Assembly (NCBI RefSeq): GCF_001659605.2
Contig: NC_035162.2
Span: forward strand, 30,694,153 to 30,758,152
DNA length: 64,000 bases
DNA from: Manihot esculenta
Lineage: Eukaryota > Streptophyta > Magnoliopsida > Malpighiales > Euphorbiaceae
Direction of reading: 5' to 3'
In this document: positions 36,961 to 48,846 of the stretch, one piece after another
Layout: every line of letters begins with the position of its first letter
Numbering within the stretch: the first letter of the stretch is position 1
Translations under genes and position numbers: made by a program
The notes under the pieces: generated by a model
Told to the model about the DNA's origin: nothing
Seen by the model: the letters and a program-made list of their open reading frames with translations, nothing else
Databases searched by the model: none

Positions 36961-37284
36961 TGAAGACTCAAGGGAGGTTCTTGGAGAGTGGATGTAAGTT
37001 AAGCTTGCTGAACTACTACAAAATCTCAGTGTTTGATTTTTTTCTCCCTTATCTTTAAGTGTTTCTTGTTAATTTAAATTACCCGTTTGAAAATTAGAAT
37101 TTCTGTTGATAAGGTTTTGATAAATTTAGCTTGTCATTTCATTCTCTGTTTTTCTTTTAAAATTTCTATTGTTTACTGGTGTACTTATTATTAAGCATAT
37201 CTCAAAATCTTTCAAGAAAACTTTCGAAAAACTCACTTGAATTCGTTATTTTTTACACTCATAATTAGTAGTTATAATTTTTCA

Positions 37285-38854
37285 ATTAAGTAAGGGCTGA
37301 AAAATTGGCAAAGTGACCCATTTACCCCTCTTGGTCACTTATTTTGGAACAACAATTTTAAATGTAATATTTTTAAATTAAAACTTAGTTTAATCGTAAA
37401 TGAATTAAATTACTCGAGAGTTATTTAAAATATGGGTTGACAAATAATCAATTCATTTATTAAATGAACTAAATTTATGTATTCAATTCAAGTTGGAAAT
37501 GAATTCACTTCCAACTTTAAAAAAATGATGAATCAAACTTAATCACTTTAAAGTTGGCTCAACTCATTAATTTAGAGGGATTTCGCCACCCTGCAAAACC
37601 TTATCCTCTTGCCTCAGTAGTTATCCAATTTTTTTCCTTAATTTCTTCTCATTATTTCTCTTGATTTCTCACCAATAATTGTTCTCAATGGCAGATTTTA
37701 CTCTTATGTCTTTGTATGTGTCTATTTATTTTAATAATTCTCATATCCATAACGGTGTATAATATATATTTTAAGTCTTGTTGTTGATTGACAAAGGTAA
37801 ATGCTCGATCTATCAGCACAATTGAATCCTTCAAATCAAGATTAATTATTATTATTCCTATTATTTGCTTATGCAAAAATCAGTAAAAATAATGATTTTT
37901 ATCTAAAATTTAATAATTTATAAATTATTTTTAATTCTATAATTAATGTCTATTGTATTTTTTACATAACTTAAAAAATAATAATTATTTTAATTAGAAG
38001 ACTAATTTTTTTATTAACTTTTTAATTATATCTATATTTAATATAAAATAAAATGAATACATTAATTTTTATAGAAACAATAAAATTATTATTAATAACA
38101 TTAAGCGGAAACTATACTTGCTTGAGTGTCATTTAAGTATTTGAGATAGTGATGCGTGTAAAGCTATACTAAATACTAATCGATGGTTTGAATTTACATT
38201 TTAAAAATTAAATAATTAATGAGGTTTTAATATTTTTTAAAAAAATATTTTTCTGATATTTGAAATACTTAAAAAATTAATTAAAAAATATCTTTTAGTT
38301 AAAAAAAATTAAATTATTTTTTAAATGAATAGGTCATTTTCTATATTTTTGAAATTTTATTAATACTATAATCAAACAATAAAAAAATACAAATTAAGTA
38401 TTTTGTTAAAAAATATATTTTTTTAATAATGTTCTATGTGAAAAATAATATTTTTTAAATATAAATTATTTTTAAAAATCAAACAGAATTTAAATAAAAT
38501 TATAATAGACAATTTATATTTTAACTATAATATAAAAAATAAAAATAATTAATATTTTAGAACTAATAAAAATAAAAAAAATAACAAAAATTTTAAAAAA
38601 TTAGAGTATTTTTTTATATAATTGATTTTGATCAATATTGAAACTTTGTGATTTTATGAATTAAGAGACAACTTTAGACAGCGCTGGAAAAAATTCATTC
38701 ACAATTTATAAATAAGACCTACTATTATGTATTTATCTATTGCATAGAGTTTTACCATATTCAAATTCATAAATCCACTTACTTTAGACCCAAGTATAAA
38801 TGACCAATAAATGTTCAAAGTTGAGTAAATCAATCAAATTGAAAATTGATAATT
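37285..38854. other. AT-rich spacer, nothing recognised
   Basis: About 1.6 kb of AT-rich sequence between the SIRE-type and Tat elements, with no supported gene or repeat structure. Confidence 0.5.
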
Positions 38855-39302
38855 TGAGATCCGAAAAATAGGATTTTACAAGGGTTTAGTGTACTATAGA
38901 AAAAACTTGGTTTGTGAGGGGGTGTCTCTCCTTTTATTCCCCTTTTCCAGTGGCGTGTCATGATCTTTCTGCTACAAGACCATATTTTCTGTCGTATGGG
39001 CTCGTACGTATGGATAATGCAGTGACCCTCCTTGTGTCAGACGGCCATTTAATTCCCTCCCGCGTGCGAGCAGACAGGGTTGCGAAGTGACTGGGCTTAT
39101 TGTCCTTTCCTCTCATGACAGGATTGGAGAGAAAAAGACCGAGTGGGGTGGGCTGGTCTGACTCGGGGGGTTTGATAGGAGTCCAGTCTCGAAACTGAGT
39201 GGGGTGGATCGGGCTCAGTCGGAAAGTCTAGGGGTCTTCAAGTCGCGAGCCGTCTTGATGGGCCAAGCCAGGGCCCAGGACAAAGAAATCCTATGGTTAT
39301 CA
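38855..39302 (-). repeat. Tat 3' LTR (left edge approximate)
   Basis: Minus strand begins TGATAACCATAGG right after the purine tract. It is GC-richer than the spacer to its left. With no second LTR in the window, the left end is a guess based on composition and a TG at 38855. Confidence 0.45.
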
Positions 39303-42300
39303 ATTGCCCCTTTACCTTCTCATCAGTTATTACATGAGTGACGAAGGGGTAAATATCGAGGGTTATAATGACTGCGCCGCCCAAGGACAATTTCATCAGA
39401 GCACCTTTCCACCTTATTGTCACTTCGAATTTCGAATTCTCCCTGTCTTCTCCAAGCTCTTGCTTTCCCCTATTCTTCGTGCGCACTGCCATCTTCGTCT
39501 CTCTGTCCTCTTTGCTCTCAAGGTACGCTTATCTTTTTACTATGGAAGGCCCAAAACTTCCTGAGGTTTTTAATCTAGAGTCTTGTGTCACTCCTTCTAC
39601 TTTGACGAACTTCTTTTCTCGAAAGTATTTGGACACCCCTCTCTACCATATTCGAGCTCCTTACCGGAATGAGAGGATCGTTCTTCCCGATCCTCCACCT
39701 TTCGATTTGATAAATCCCCAGAGAGACCTTAGCTTAGTCTTTTTCATTAAGCAACGAGACTACAGTCTAACTTTTCTTTTTACTCCTTTCTTCACCGAGG
39801 TCTTCCACTATTTCGGGATATCCCCCCGTATGTTGTCTCTCAATTCCATTTTGTTCATGTGTTCTTTTGAGTCCATCTGTCTGAGCTGGGGGTTCACGCC
39901 CACGGCGCGTTTGTTTGTGACCTTTTTCCGTCTTGTCCGGACAAGTCAGTGCTTCTACTACTTTGCCCCCCGTAGTGGGTTATCCATCTTCACGGGCTAT
40001 AAGGACTCCATAAAGGGCTGGGTAGAGGGCTTTGTGGTGGTGGAGTTGAAGAAAGACTCTAGCCTGTTGTGGGGGATAGAACTTGACTGGGAAGATGTCT
40101 CGTTGGGTTGCAACGACTTGCCCCAGTTGAGCCTTACCGAGCAGGTCGGGTTCGTTCGACTGACTTCTGTCGAAAAGAAGTATGATGTCGAGAAGTGCAT
40201 GTTTGCGTCCAATCTCCGGGATATCCAGGACGCGGGTACTTTATTTCATTTACCTGTTTTGTCTTGTTTTTGTGATTTTTGCTGAAGGTTGCTCTAACTT
40301 GCTCTGATTTTGGATTTTCGCAGCCTCCGGAGTTAAAATGGACCAGATTAAGCCTCCGAAGAACCTCACGCTATCAGGGGAGAGCATGAACGCAGCTCTA
40401 GACTCCCTCATTGTCAGGCGATCGGTGGGGGAAACGATTCAGAGGGTGGCAGAGGTTATCTCCTTCAGGTCGGCTAGCCGACCTCCTCCTCCGGCTCCGG
40501 TTACTTCCCAGGCTCCTAGGCCGGGCTCTCGAGGCATCAGATCTACCAGAACCTCTAGCCGCAGTAGGTCAAGCTCGGCTTCCCATTTTGCTCAGGCCCC
40601 CAGGTCCCCACGGGCCTCTACCGAAGGGGCGAAAAAGGCTCCTAGGATCGCTCCTAAGCTGGTTGAAGGCACCGAACTGAGGAGGGCGAAGCCTGCTTTG
40701 CCTTCTGAGGGTGTTTTTGAGGAAAGACTCGAGGCCTCCATAATTGAGGAGAGGGTCTCTGACGAGGGGACGGAGATTATCCCCGCTGGCGGGAGTGCTC
40801 AGGGGGCCCTTGTCGAGGTCGCCCCTGTTATCGAGGAGAAGGAGCCCGGACCAGTTAATGAAGTTGTCCCCCAGAACGCTGTGGAAGGGGCTGAGTCTGG
40901 GTCGGTCGAGGTCGTTCCTCCTCGAGGGAAGTCGTCGGCTGCTTCTAAGGGCTCTGAAAAAGGGGCTGGGAGTAAGCGTCCCCCTCCCTCCAAAGCTCTG
41001 GCCCCAGCTCCCGTTTCCAAGAAAGCTCGAGCCTCTAGGAGACCGGCTCTCCCTTTGCCTCCCCTTGAGAAGGAGAAGACTTTGGTGGTGCCCCTGCTAT
41101 CTGCCCCAGACAACGACATCTTGAATGCGAAGGACATCAGTCACCAGTCTTCGGCGAGCGTCGTGGTGGAGATCTTGTGGGAACGGATGTTCAGCGGGAC
41201 CACAAAAGCTTCAGACCCTTACTTGCTGGCTCTTACTGGCCTATTGGCCAGCTCTACTCGAGAGCAGGTGGCCTTTCGGGCTCAGACCCGAGAGCAGCTC
41301 GGGGACACTGCCAGGGAGATGCTCTTGATGGTAACTTGCGCCTGCCTCTTTTCTGTTTTTAATTTATTTTTACCTTTCTTGGCTTTCTAACTTCATTTGT
41401 TTTTCCCCTTTTTGCCAGGCGATGGGCGTTTTTATGGAGATAGATGCCCGGGATCGCGCCCTCAGGGACTCAGTGGACCGCCGTATTGAGGAGGCGCATC
41501 TCGAGGAGAACTTGTCGGCGACCAGCGATGCCTGGGACAATCTTGCTACTGCCCGAGAGCACTCCCGGTCCCTCCAAATAGAGCTGCATACTACGCTGGA
41601 GGCCCTCAAGAGGGCTGATGGGAGGACAGCTGAGGCAGAAGATCAGCGTGATGAGGCTTTGAAGCAGCTATCCTCCTTGGAGGAGATTTGGCGAGAAAGG
41701 GATGAGGCCCTGAGCCAGAAGGAGGAGGTCCAGCACCGGCACGAGCTGTTGAAGAAAGATTTTGATGCCGTGCAGGCTCAAAAGGAGGAAGCCCTAGCTC
41801 GGGTCGTGGTTCTGGAGCAGGAGCTGAGCAAGCAAGCTGACAGCATTAAGGGCTTGACCTTGGTGGCAGAGGAGTCCAAACTTCAGAGTCAACAACTCTA
41901 CCAACAAGTCAATGCTTTGGAGAAGAGGTGCTCGGCCTTGCTCGAAGATGCCAAGCTGGCTGAGGATAGAGTCCAGCTGGAGTGCGAGGAGCGTCTAAAG
42001 GAATATAGGGAGTCAGCCGAGCTAAAAAGGGAGATCCAGCAGGCCTGTGAAGCTTATCTCCAAAATTACAAGGACTCTTTGGAGCTAAAAACTAAGATAG
42101 TTGAGGCCTGTGAAGAGCGACTTGCGGAATTCAAAGGCTCTGACGAGATGAAAACTGCCGTATGGAATAAGGGCTTTCGCATGTTCGTCTCTGGATATAA
42201 TCGAGGCCTGAGGACTGTCAGATATGCCCCCTCCACCCCGTTGGCTGAACTCCGAGCTGCTAAGGAGGACTCTGATGGCGAGGAGGTGCTATACGGGGAG

Positions 42301-42663
42301 GACGACAGACCCCTGCCTAAAGGAGCTTCTCGCGCTGCAGCTAGGCCTTCTGAGGCAGATGCCGAGCTGGGGAAGGATGATGAAGGTGCTGGGCCTCAGG
42401 GGCAGGAGATTGTCCCCTTTGTAGATACTAGTGTAAAAAATAGCAATGTAGATATTGATACACCTATATAATACCCGGCTAGACCCCGGCAACGGAATTC
42501 CTACTTTCCGGCGGACTCTCCGTTGGAATCCGGAATTTGCGGATGTCAGAGCCTTTCATAAGGGTAAAACAGAGGTGTTTTAAAATGTTTTATCATGTTT
42601 TTATGTTTTCGAGTAAGCAAATTGAGTTTTGCAAAGGAAAAGAGCAAGGGGCCAATTGCCAGG

Positions 42664-42696
42664 TTCGGCCGCCGAAGGTAAAGTTCGGCCGCCGAA
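42664..42696 (+). repeat. 20-bp palindrome pair in the solo LTR
   Basis: TTCGGCCGCCGAA at 42664 and 42684, exactly 20 bp apart, 55-90 bp before the TATA box. Confidence 0.94.
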
Positions 42697-43343
42697 CATT
42701 GCATGGTTTCGCATGCAGTTTTGGCCGCTGAAGGAGAGTCGGTTAGCCACCTATAAAAGCCTCGTTGACCGAAAATGGAGGGTGTTTGAGCTCTCTTTGT
42801 GGTCAGAGGTAGGTTTTGTCCTTCTTTGGCTGTTTTCACCATGTTTTTCAAATCATGCAAGCTTTAATGAGTGTTTAACTTGTATTTTTGAAGTTTTGAG
42901 CAAAAGAAGGCAAAGTTGAGAGTTTTGGAGATTTTGGATCATTTTCCTCCACATCTTCGAGTTAGGACCATCGACCCTCTCGTTCTTCAAGAGGTAAGCA
43001 TGGATCCTCACCTCCCCTTATGTTTTAAGCATGTTTTAAATGTGTAGGTGCGGACCCGAGGAACCAAGGAAGCCCACAGAGTTAGAGTTACAGAGACTGT
43101 TCAGCAGTTGACAGAGGAGAGTGGAACTGAAATATGTTTTCCATTAATGAAAGCTTTTAGCATGATTCATGCATCATAAATGCCATATGATATTAGGGTG
43201 TATTGCATTGCATTAGTGTTCACAAAGATGACGCATTGCATTATTACTTGTTGATGGGGACGGACACAGAGTAGGACCCTTTAGCCCTCTAATGTTTATG
43301 TTTATGTAACAGAAGTCCTGAGGAGCCCCTTGAGGGCCGGGCA

Positions 43344-45608
43344 TGTAACGACCCCAAAATGGACCGTCACCGGCGCTAGGATTCAGGTCGGCTTAAGGCC
43401 GCCAGAACCCGTAGCAAGCCTGTTATACTCTCTATGTACCTGTAAATCTCATACATGATCATACATTTTCTGTGAAAATAAAAACTCTTTTCTGAACCAA
43501 GGCTTAACCTGTGCATGCACTATCTCTGTACTCTGTACTCTGTACTCTGTACTCTGTACTCTGTACCCCTGGCTAGAGCTTGCTCTAGATGGGTTAACTC
43601 ATACCTGTTAAGCCTGGTTTTTCACATACTCTGTAAAACATATACATATACAGATCATGTACATAACAACAGATTTACATCACAAACTACTAAGTCAAGC
43701 ACATTTCTAACTTTATACACATCTCTTTAATATTACATGTCCACTCTAAGCTATTACAAATCTCTTTACTCTTTCTGTCCTCTGCTGGACTGTCCCTGTA
43801 CACGGTATACTGAACCTGCAAAACTGGGGTTAAGGGAGTGGGATGAGCTCTATAGCCCAGTGAGTAGAACAGTAAAACAAGTCATAAAAATATGATCTCA
43901 TGGAATGCGTCATAACACAGTCAAACCACATCAAGAGTAAACCTGTCACCACATAGTCCCAGTAACTCTGTGCCAGGGCGTAGAATCGAGCACCTGGTCT
44001 TCCTGTCATATATGTATATGTGTATATAACACCTCTGTACTTACCATTGCCAGGGCGTAGTCAAAGGCTCCTGGTCTTTACTATAACTGCCAGGGCGTAG
44101 TCAAAGGCTCCTGGTCTTTACTATACCTGCCAGGGCGTAGTCAGAGGCTCCTGGACTTCCTGTCTGAGACTATTGGATCATTCAGCATTTACCCACATCA
44201 ACAACTAATTATGCAATGCAACATATTCGTGGATACTAATGCAATCAACCTATGGCATAATCATGATGCATGAGATATGCTAAAACATTCCATTGTGCAA
44301 GTTCAATAAAAGACTTAAGTTTAGTTCCACTCACTTCTGGCTATCTGGACTGACTGATTCTGCAGGCTCTGTAAACTCTGGTGCAGTACTCACTGCTGCT
44401 CTCTCTGGTTCCTTTGGTCTGTACCTATACAGATGGACTCAAATGAGGGACCAAACTAGCTTATGAATAACTCTATTAACCTCCCCAAGAATCCCCTTAA
44501 ACTCACTCAACTAGCCATGCAAAGCATGCAAGAGAAGGCTGGACAGAACACTTTCGGCAGCAGGTTCGGCGGCCGAAAGTCCTCTCCAGAGACGAAACTC
44601 AAGCACCTTCGGCGGCCGAACTTCCACTTTCGGCTGCCGAACCCTTTCGGGGGCAAGTTTCGGAGGCCAAAAGGCACTCCAGAGACGAAAGTCTCTAACC
44701 TTCGGCGGCACCTTCGGTGGCCGAACTTCCCTCTAGAGCCGAAAGTCCAAAAGCTCGGGGGCAAGCTTGGGCAGCTGAAGCCACCTCCTCACACCTCTTC
44801 AGGGGTTCGGCGGCCGAATGTACCTTCGGCGGCCGAACCTGAGTTCATCAGCAGGGCAGAAACTTGCCCTTCCTCTTCGCCAAATGCACAAAACCCTCTC
44901 CAACTCAAACACCTCACTTTCTCCACTTGCATACACTCATGTATATGCTCAAAGGGGTCAAAAACTACCTAAAAACCCCAAACACACAACACAAACAACA
45001 CAGAAACAAGCTGTACACATAAAATCATCAAAAACGCTCTTTTCACCCTATGCATGCAACTCTCTCCATAAACCCCATAAAACCTTCAGAAAATATAAAA
45101 ACAAGCTCAGGATCTTCACGTACCGCTTGAAATCAAGAAGATGAACGATCCTAACGTGGAGTTTTGGAGCAACTTGCCTTCAAACTCTCCAAACTTCAAA
45201 CTTTGAGTTTTTAGCTTAAAACCTTCAAATAATCATGAAAACTAATCAAATCGTTGCATGAGTTAATGAAAACATGAAAGAAAATGCACAAAGGACAGGG
45301 TTTCACCTCAGAAGATAAAAGAAACGGTGCTCTGACCGCTTCAACCGACTGAGGGCCATTTATAGGTGGCTGGCCAGACCACCTTCGGCGGCCACACGTG
45401 AAACCGAAAGCCATGCATGTTCGGCGGCCGAACCTGGCTTTTCTGCCTTGGTTCATTTCACTCAAAACTCATTTCCTTATGCATAAAACTTAATGAACAT
45501 ATCAAAACATTGAAGAAAAACATAATTCTAATCCTTCTCGAGACGTCCGACATCCCGGACTCCACCGAAAAGTAGAATTCCGATGCCGGACTCTAACAGG
45601 GTATTACA
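43344..45608 (-). mobile_element. Solo Tekay II-family LTR nested in the solo LTR
   Basis: Flanked by GGGCA (43339-43343 and 45609-45613). 2,265 bp, TGTAACGACC to GTATTACA on plus, closely matching the Tekay II LTRs but more diverged. It has one palindrome copy before the TATA (45420-45432), a downstream cluster (44552-44838), six CTCTGTA heptamers (43526-43567) and the 40-bp GCCAGGGCG units. Open frames across it (for example 44463-44972) are repeat by-products. Confidence 0.93.
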
Positions 45609-46319
45609 GGGCACAAAGATTATATGCATGTAACAGAACTCCTGAGGAGCTCCTTTGAGGGCCGGGCACATAGCAGAGGGATTTTTGGGTCAGTCCGTCC
45701 GTGATGTGATTTGATTGTGATGTGACGCATTTCATGATAGCATGTTTTAAATGTTTTTATTGTTCTGCTCACTGGGCTCTAGTAGCTCACCCCTCTCCCT
45801 AACCCCATGTTTTCAGGGCCATAGAGAAGGCAGAGGAACGGCAAGGGTAAAGTCTAAGTGTAATAGTATAGAGTAGTGGACATGTAATGTACAAAGAGAT
45901 CATGTAAAAGTCATGTAATGTATATTGAGTTAGTATTGTGCTTGGCCCTAGAATATGTTTAAATCCCTTTGTATATGATCCTTATGTCATGCTTTATGAT
46001 GTATTATGATGAGATCCAAGCTTGATGTATGATGATGACCCATCTAGAGCATATGATGAGAGCTCAGTATGGGGTTTGATGTTTACAGGATAGTGCATGC
46101 ACAGGTCAAGCTTGGTGAATGATAAAATTCAAAATTTTTATGGAAATGTATGATCATATATGGGATTTATCAGGTACACAGAGTTCACAGTAGGCTTGCT
46201 ATGGGTTCCGGCGACCTTAAGTCGATCTGAATCCTAGCGCCGGTAGCGGTCCGGTATCCGGGCTGTTACAACCTAGGCATGTAAGTCCTCTAAGGACGGT
46301 TTTTCCTTCAGTAGAGTAG

Positions 46320-47160
46320 GTGTTTAAAATAAGCTGTAATACACTTTTCTTTTAATGAAATTCTCTTTTGTCTTCTGATCACTTCTTGGGTTATTTCTTG
46401 CTTTATATTTATACTTAAGTTATTTTTTCTTTCGTTTATTTTTCCTGCTTCATCGAGCTATTTTAACCTGTTAAAAGCCCAACTTGTTTAATTTATTAAA
46501 GACTTAAGAATAAAACACTTAAGCTATGCCCAATAATATTTCCAAGGAATCGACTACACTATCCTCTGTTTCTTGCTCTAAGCTAATCAGGGCCGGAAAT
46601 TTAGCAAGAGACTTGGCTTCCAACTTATAAACTTTTTCAATTTCACAAGGGCACTTTTATCTGCAGGCCTTTTCCGAACTGGATCTGCCTTAAAAAATTT
46701 TTAAGCTATGCATTTAATTAATCTCTCGCATGGTTCAAACATACCAGGTCTTCATCATGAGTTCGGTTTTTAACAATTGATTGAACTTCCAACTTACGAG
46801 TCTTTACAACCTCGTACAGGCATTCTTTTTATTTTTCATTTTGTTGACTCGTCCACAATGCGAGCTCAGATGTATAACATGTATATAACCAAAGTGAGAT
46901 GGTTCATGTACCTTTTGAAGTGATGTGCAGGGCTAGCCTTTTTATTCTTAGTTCTATTCTGATAGGAACCGATGCTGGGGCCTTGTCTGCTTATGTCTTA
47001 GATCTCCTCTTGGGTCCTAGGAGGCTTGTAGCTTTAGTTTGCCCTTGAGCTTTCTGAGTTCGACCCTTTTCTTGCTTGCTTTTCTGGGCTTATATTTGCG
47101 TGTCTCAAGTTGGTACTTTTGGCTTTACGTTGCTTTTGTCTTTTCAGCTCTGTTTTTTAG
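46320..47160. other. Tat spacer after the antisense gene
   Basis: Probable 3' UTR of the antisense gene (possible polyadenylation near 46350-46370, TAATGAAATT) followed by T-rich sequence. No supported gene. Confidence 0.45.
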
Positions 47161-47355
47161 TGCCGGGAGATCTTGGGGATCCCGGTCATGTGATACCGTG
47201 AGATCTTAGGGATCTCGGTCATGTGGCATCGGGAGATCTTGGAGATCCCGGTCATGTGGTGCTGGGAGATCTTGGGGATCCCAGTCATGCGACGCCGGGA
47301 GATCTTGGGGATCCCGGTCATGTGGTGCTAGGAGATCTTGGGGATTCCAGTCACC
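47161..47355. repeat. 33-bp tandem repeat with hairpin-forming units
   Basis: Five to six diverged units of 33 bp. The consensus core is CCGGGAGATCTTGGGGATC followed by CCGGTCATGTG. Each unit has arms CCGGGA and TCCCGG that can pair. The period is a multiple of three, so a minus-strand frame (47206-47415) shows an 11-residue repeat (DPQDLPAPHDR), but I see no sign that it is a gene. It lies between the convergent 3' ends of pol and the antisense gene. Confidence 0.92.
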
Positions 47356-47511
47356 TACCTCTTTAAGGCCTTGCGCATTTGTACCTGTTTTATGTTTCTT
47401 CTCTATTTCTTTCAATGTAAGTTATGGTAAATGGAGGATTTGGACGATAACAACGTCTATTTTATTACCACGCTTTAAAATACAGTCATTCTTTTTACAT
47501 TTAATACTATC

Positions 47512-47733
47512 TCAGAGAAAGTACCTTTTTAAATGTTGGATATTCCAGGCATGAGGCTCGGGGTTTCCCTGCATGTCCTCGATTCGATATACCCCTGGCT
47601 TGACCACTTTTGATATTCTGAAGGGACCCTCCCAGGTCGGCGCCAGCTTTCCTACCGCCGCTCTCTTTCCTGTAGCTTCTAGGTTTCGCAGGGCCAGATC
47701 TCCTACCTTCAAGCTTCTTTCTCTGACCCTTTG
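47512..47733 (-). pseudogene. Tat integrase C-terminal end
   Basis: Minus frame RVRERSLKVGDLALRNLEAT, GPFRISKVVKPGVYRIEDM, ending HAWNIQHLKRYFL and a stop at 47512-47514. This is the C-terminal domain of Tat integrase, cut from its core by the insertion at 47734. Confidence 0.9.
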
Positions 47734-48846
47734 TGTAACGACCCGAAATCGGACCGCTACCGGCGCTAGGATCCAGATCGACTTAAGGTCGCCGGGACCT
47801 GTAGCAAGCCTAACATACAACCTGACATACCTGATAAATCTCATACATGATCATACATATACATAAAAATTTTAAACCTTTTATTGACCAAGCTTGACCT
47901 GTGCATGCACCATAATCATACACATAAAACCCCACACAAGAGCCCTCATCAAATGCTCTAGTGGGACATCATATCATACATCAAGCTTGGTCTAACATTT
48001 CTTAACATTAAAACATTTTATAACGATCATGTACAAAAGGGGATTTACATAACATTAGGGCCAAGCACAATACTAAACCTCATAACATTTAAATATAATA
48101 CTTTACATTACATCGTCTTTCATTATTTTCTCATGTCCACATCTAACTATTACATCCATAGAACCTCTACTCTTGCTAACATCCTAGTCTATCCCGAACC
48201 TGCAAACCTGGGGGTTAAGGGAAAGGGGTGAGCTACTAGAGCCCAGTGAGCAGAATAGTAAAATAGTATATTAAAACATACGCTTTCATGGAATGCATCA
48301 CATCACAAACAATTCACATCAAGGATGGACTTGTCACCAATAGCCCTCTACACATTCCAATAGTGCCAGGGCATAGAATGGGCCACTGGTCTTTCCCTTA
48401 ACATAACATAACATAACATTCCAATGTGCAAGGGGCGTAGAATGGGCCTCGACCTGGACTTCCGTACTATACCATCTCATATCATATCGACGACTAATGG
48501 ATCATCAAATATCCATCCACATCAACAATAATTAATGCAATGCATCATATTCGTGAATTCTAATGCACACAACCTAGTATATATCATGGCATTCGTGATG
48601 CATAAACATGCTAAAAATTTAATTACTTTGAAATATAAAGATCCATTCTACTCACCTCAGGCTGACTCTGGAAAGACTCTGAAGCAGCTATCTCACTGCT
48701 GGGGTCCTCGGTTCCTCGGGTTTGAACCTACACAGGTGGACTCAAATGAGGGACCAAACATTCACTAACAAGACTCTAAACATCTCCCCAAAACCCCCTT
48801 AAAATACCATAAAACAATCATAGAAAACATGCAAAGGAAGGCTGAA

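Larger units (their letters stand above)
7392..37284 (+). mobile_element. SIRE-type Ty1-copia element, deleted and split by three insertions
   Basis: Plus-strand copia element. Its parts: a 5' LTR fragment (7392-7627); pol from just before reverse transcriptase (7628-8013, 12926-13062, 22519-23575); an extra 3' frame (24291-25975); a purine tract (26299-26312); and the 3' LTR (26313-27200 plus 36966-37284). The two LTR starts share TGTTGAC and about 235 bp of clear similarity. The rest of the 5' LTR, gag, protease and integrase are missing. The extra frame after RNase H and the pol style (DENGNVVRNKARLV) point to the SIRE/Maximus group. The bases flanking the ends (ATTTT and ATTAA) do not form a convincing duplication. 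The right end at 37284 is inferred from a terminal CA. Confidence 0.75.
26313..37284 (+). repeat. SIRE-type 3' LTR, split by Tekay II
   Basis: Begins TGTTGACCCC at 26313. The left part runs to 27200 and resumes at 36966 (GACTCAAGGGAGGTTCTTGG), ending near 37284 at ...TTTTTCA. It is about 1.2 kb without the insertion. The right end is an estimate based on a terminal CA. Confidence 0.7.
42467..46270 (+). mobile_element. Solo Tekay-family LTR in the Tat antisense gene
   Basis: Flanked by ACCTA (42462-42466 and 46271-46275). Starts TATAATACCCGG (the usual TG is TA) and ends GGCTGTTACA. Without the nested insertion it is about 1.53 kb, shorter than the Tekay I LTR but clearly related in both ends, TATA region (42752-42758) and GCTCACTGGGCTCTAGTAGC segment. 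No internal domain is present, so it is a solo LTR. Confidence 0.9.
39542..46319 (+). pseudogene. Antisense three-exon gene of the Tat element, interrupted by a solo LTR
   Basis: Exons 39542-40235, 40324-41330 and 41419-42466 plus 46276-46319, with GT-AG introns (GTACTT...TTCGCAG and GTAACT...TTGCCAG). Leaving out the introns and the insertion gives 2,793 nt, or 930 residues, without a stop. The N-terminal part (FLFTPFFTEVFHYFGISP, about residues 80-170) resembles the putative gypsy-type transposon domain (PF04195). The middle is Ser/Pro/Arg-rich and the last third is a long Glu/Lys-rich coiled coil (about residues 600-800). It runs opposite to pol and ends convergent with it. Antisense extra frames at this position are known in Tat elements; their function is not known. 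The inserted LTR now supplies an early TAA at 42469-42471. Confidence 0.8.

Noticed and set aside
44463..44972. 169-codon open frame in the nested solo LTR
   Set aside because: Repeat-derived, with related shorter frames in the Tekay II LTRs but no conserved domain.
42467..46270. Complete retrotransposon between the ACCTA repeats
   Set aside because: No primer site, gag or pol lies between the ends. The inner sequence is LTR plus a second solo LTR.
47206..47415. Minus-strand frame with an 11-residue repeat DPQDLPAPHDR
   Set aside because: A direct result of a 33-bp tandem repeat. No start context and no extension beyond the array.
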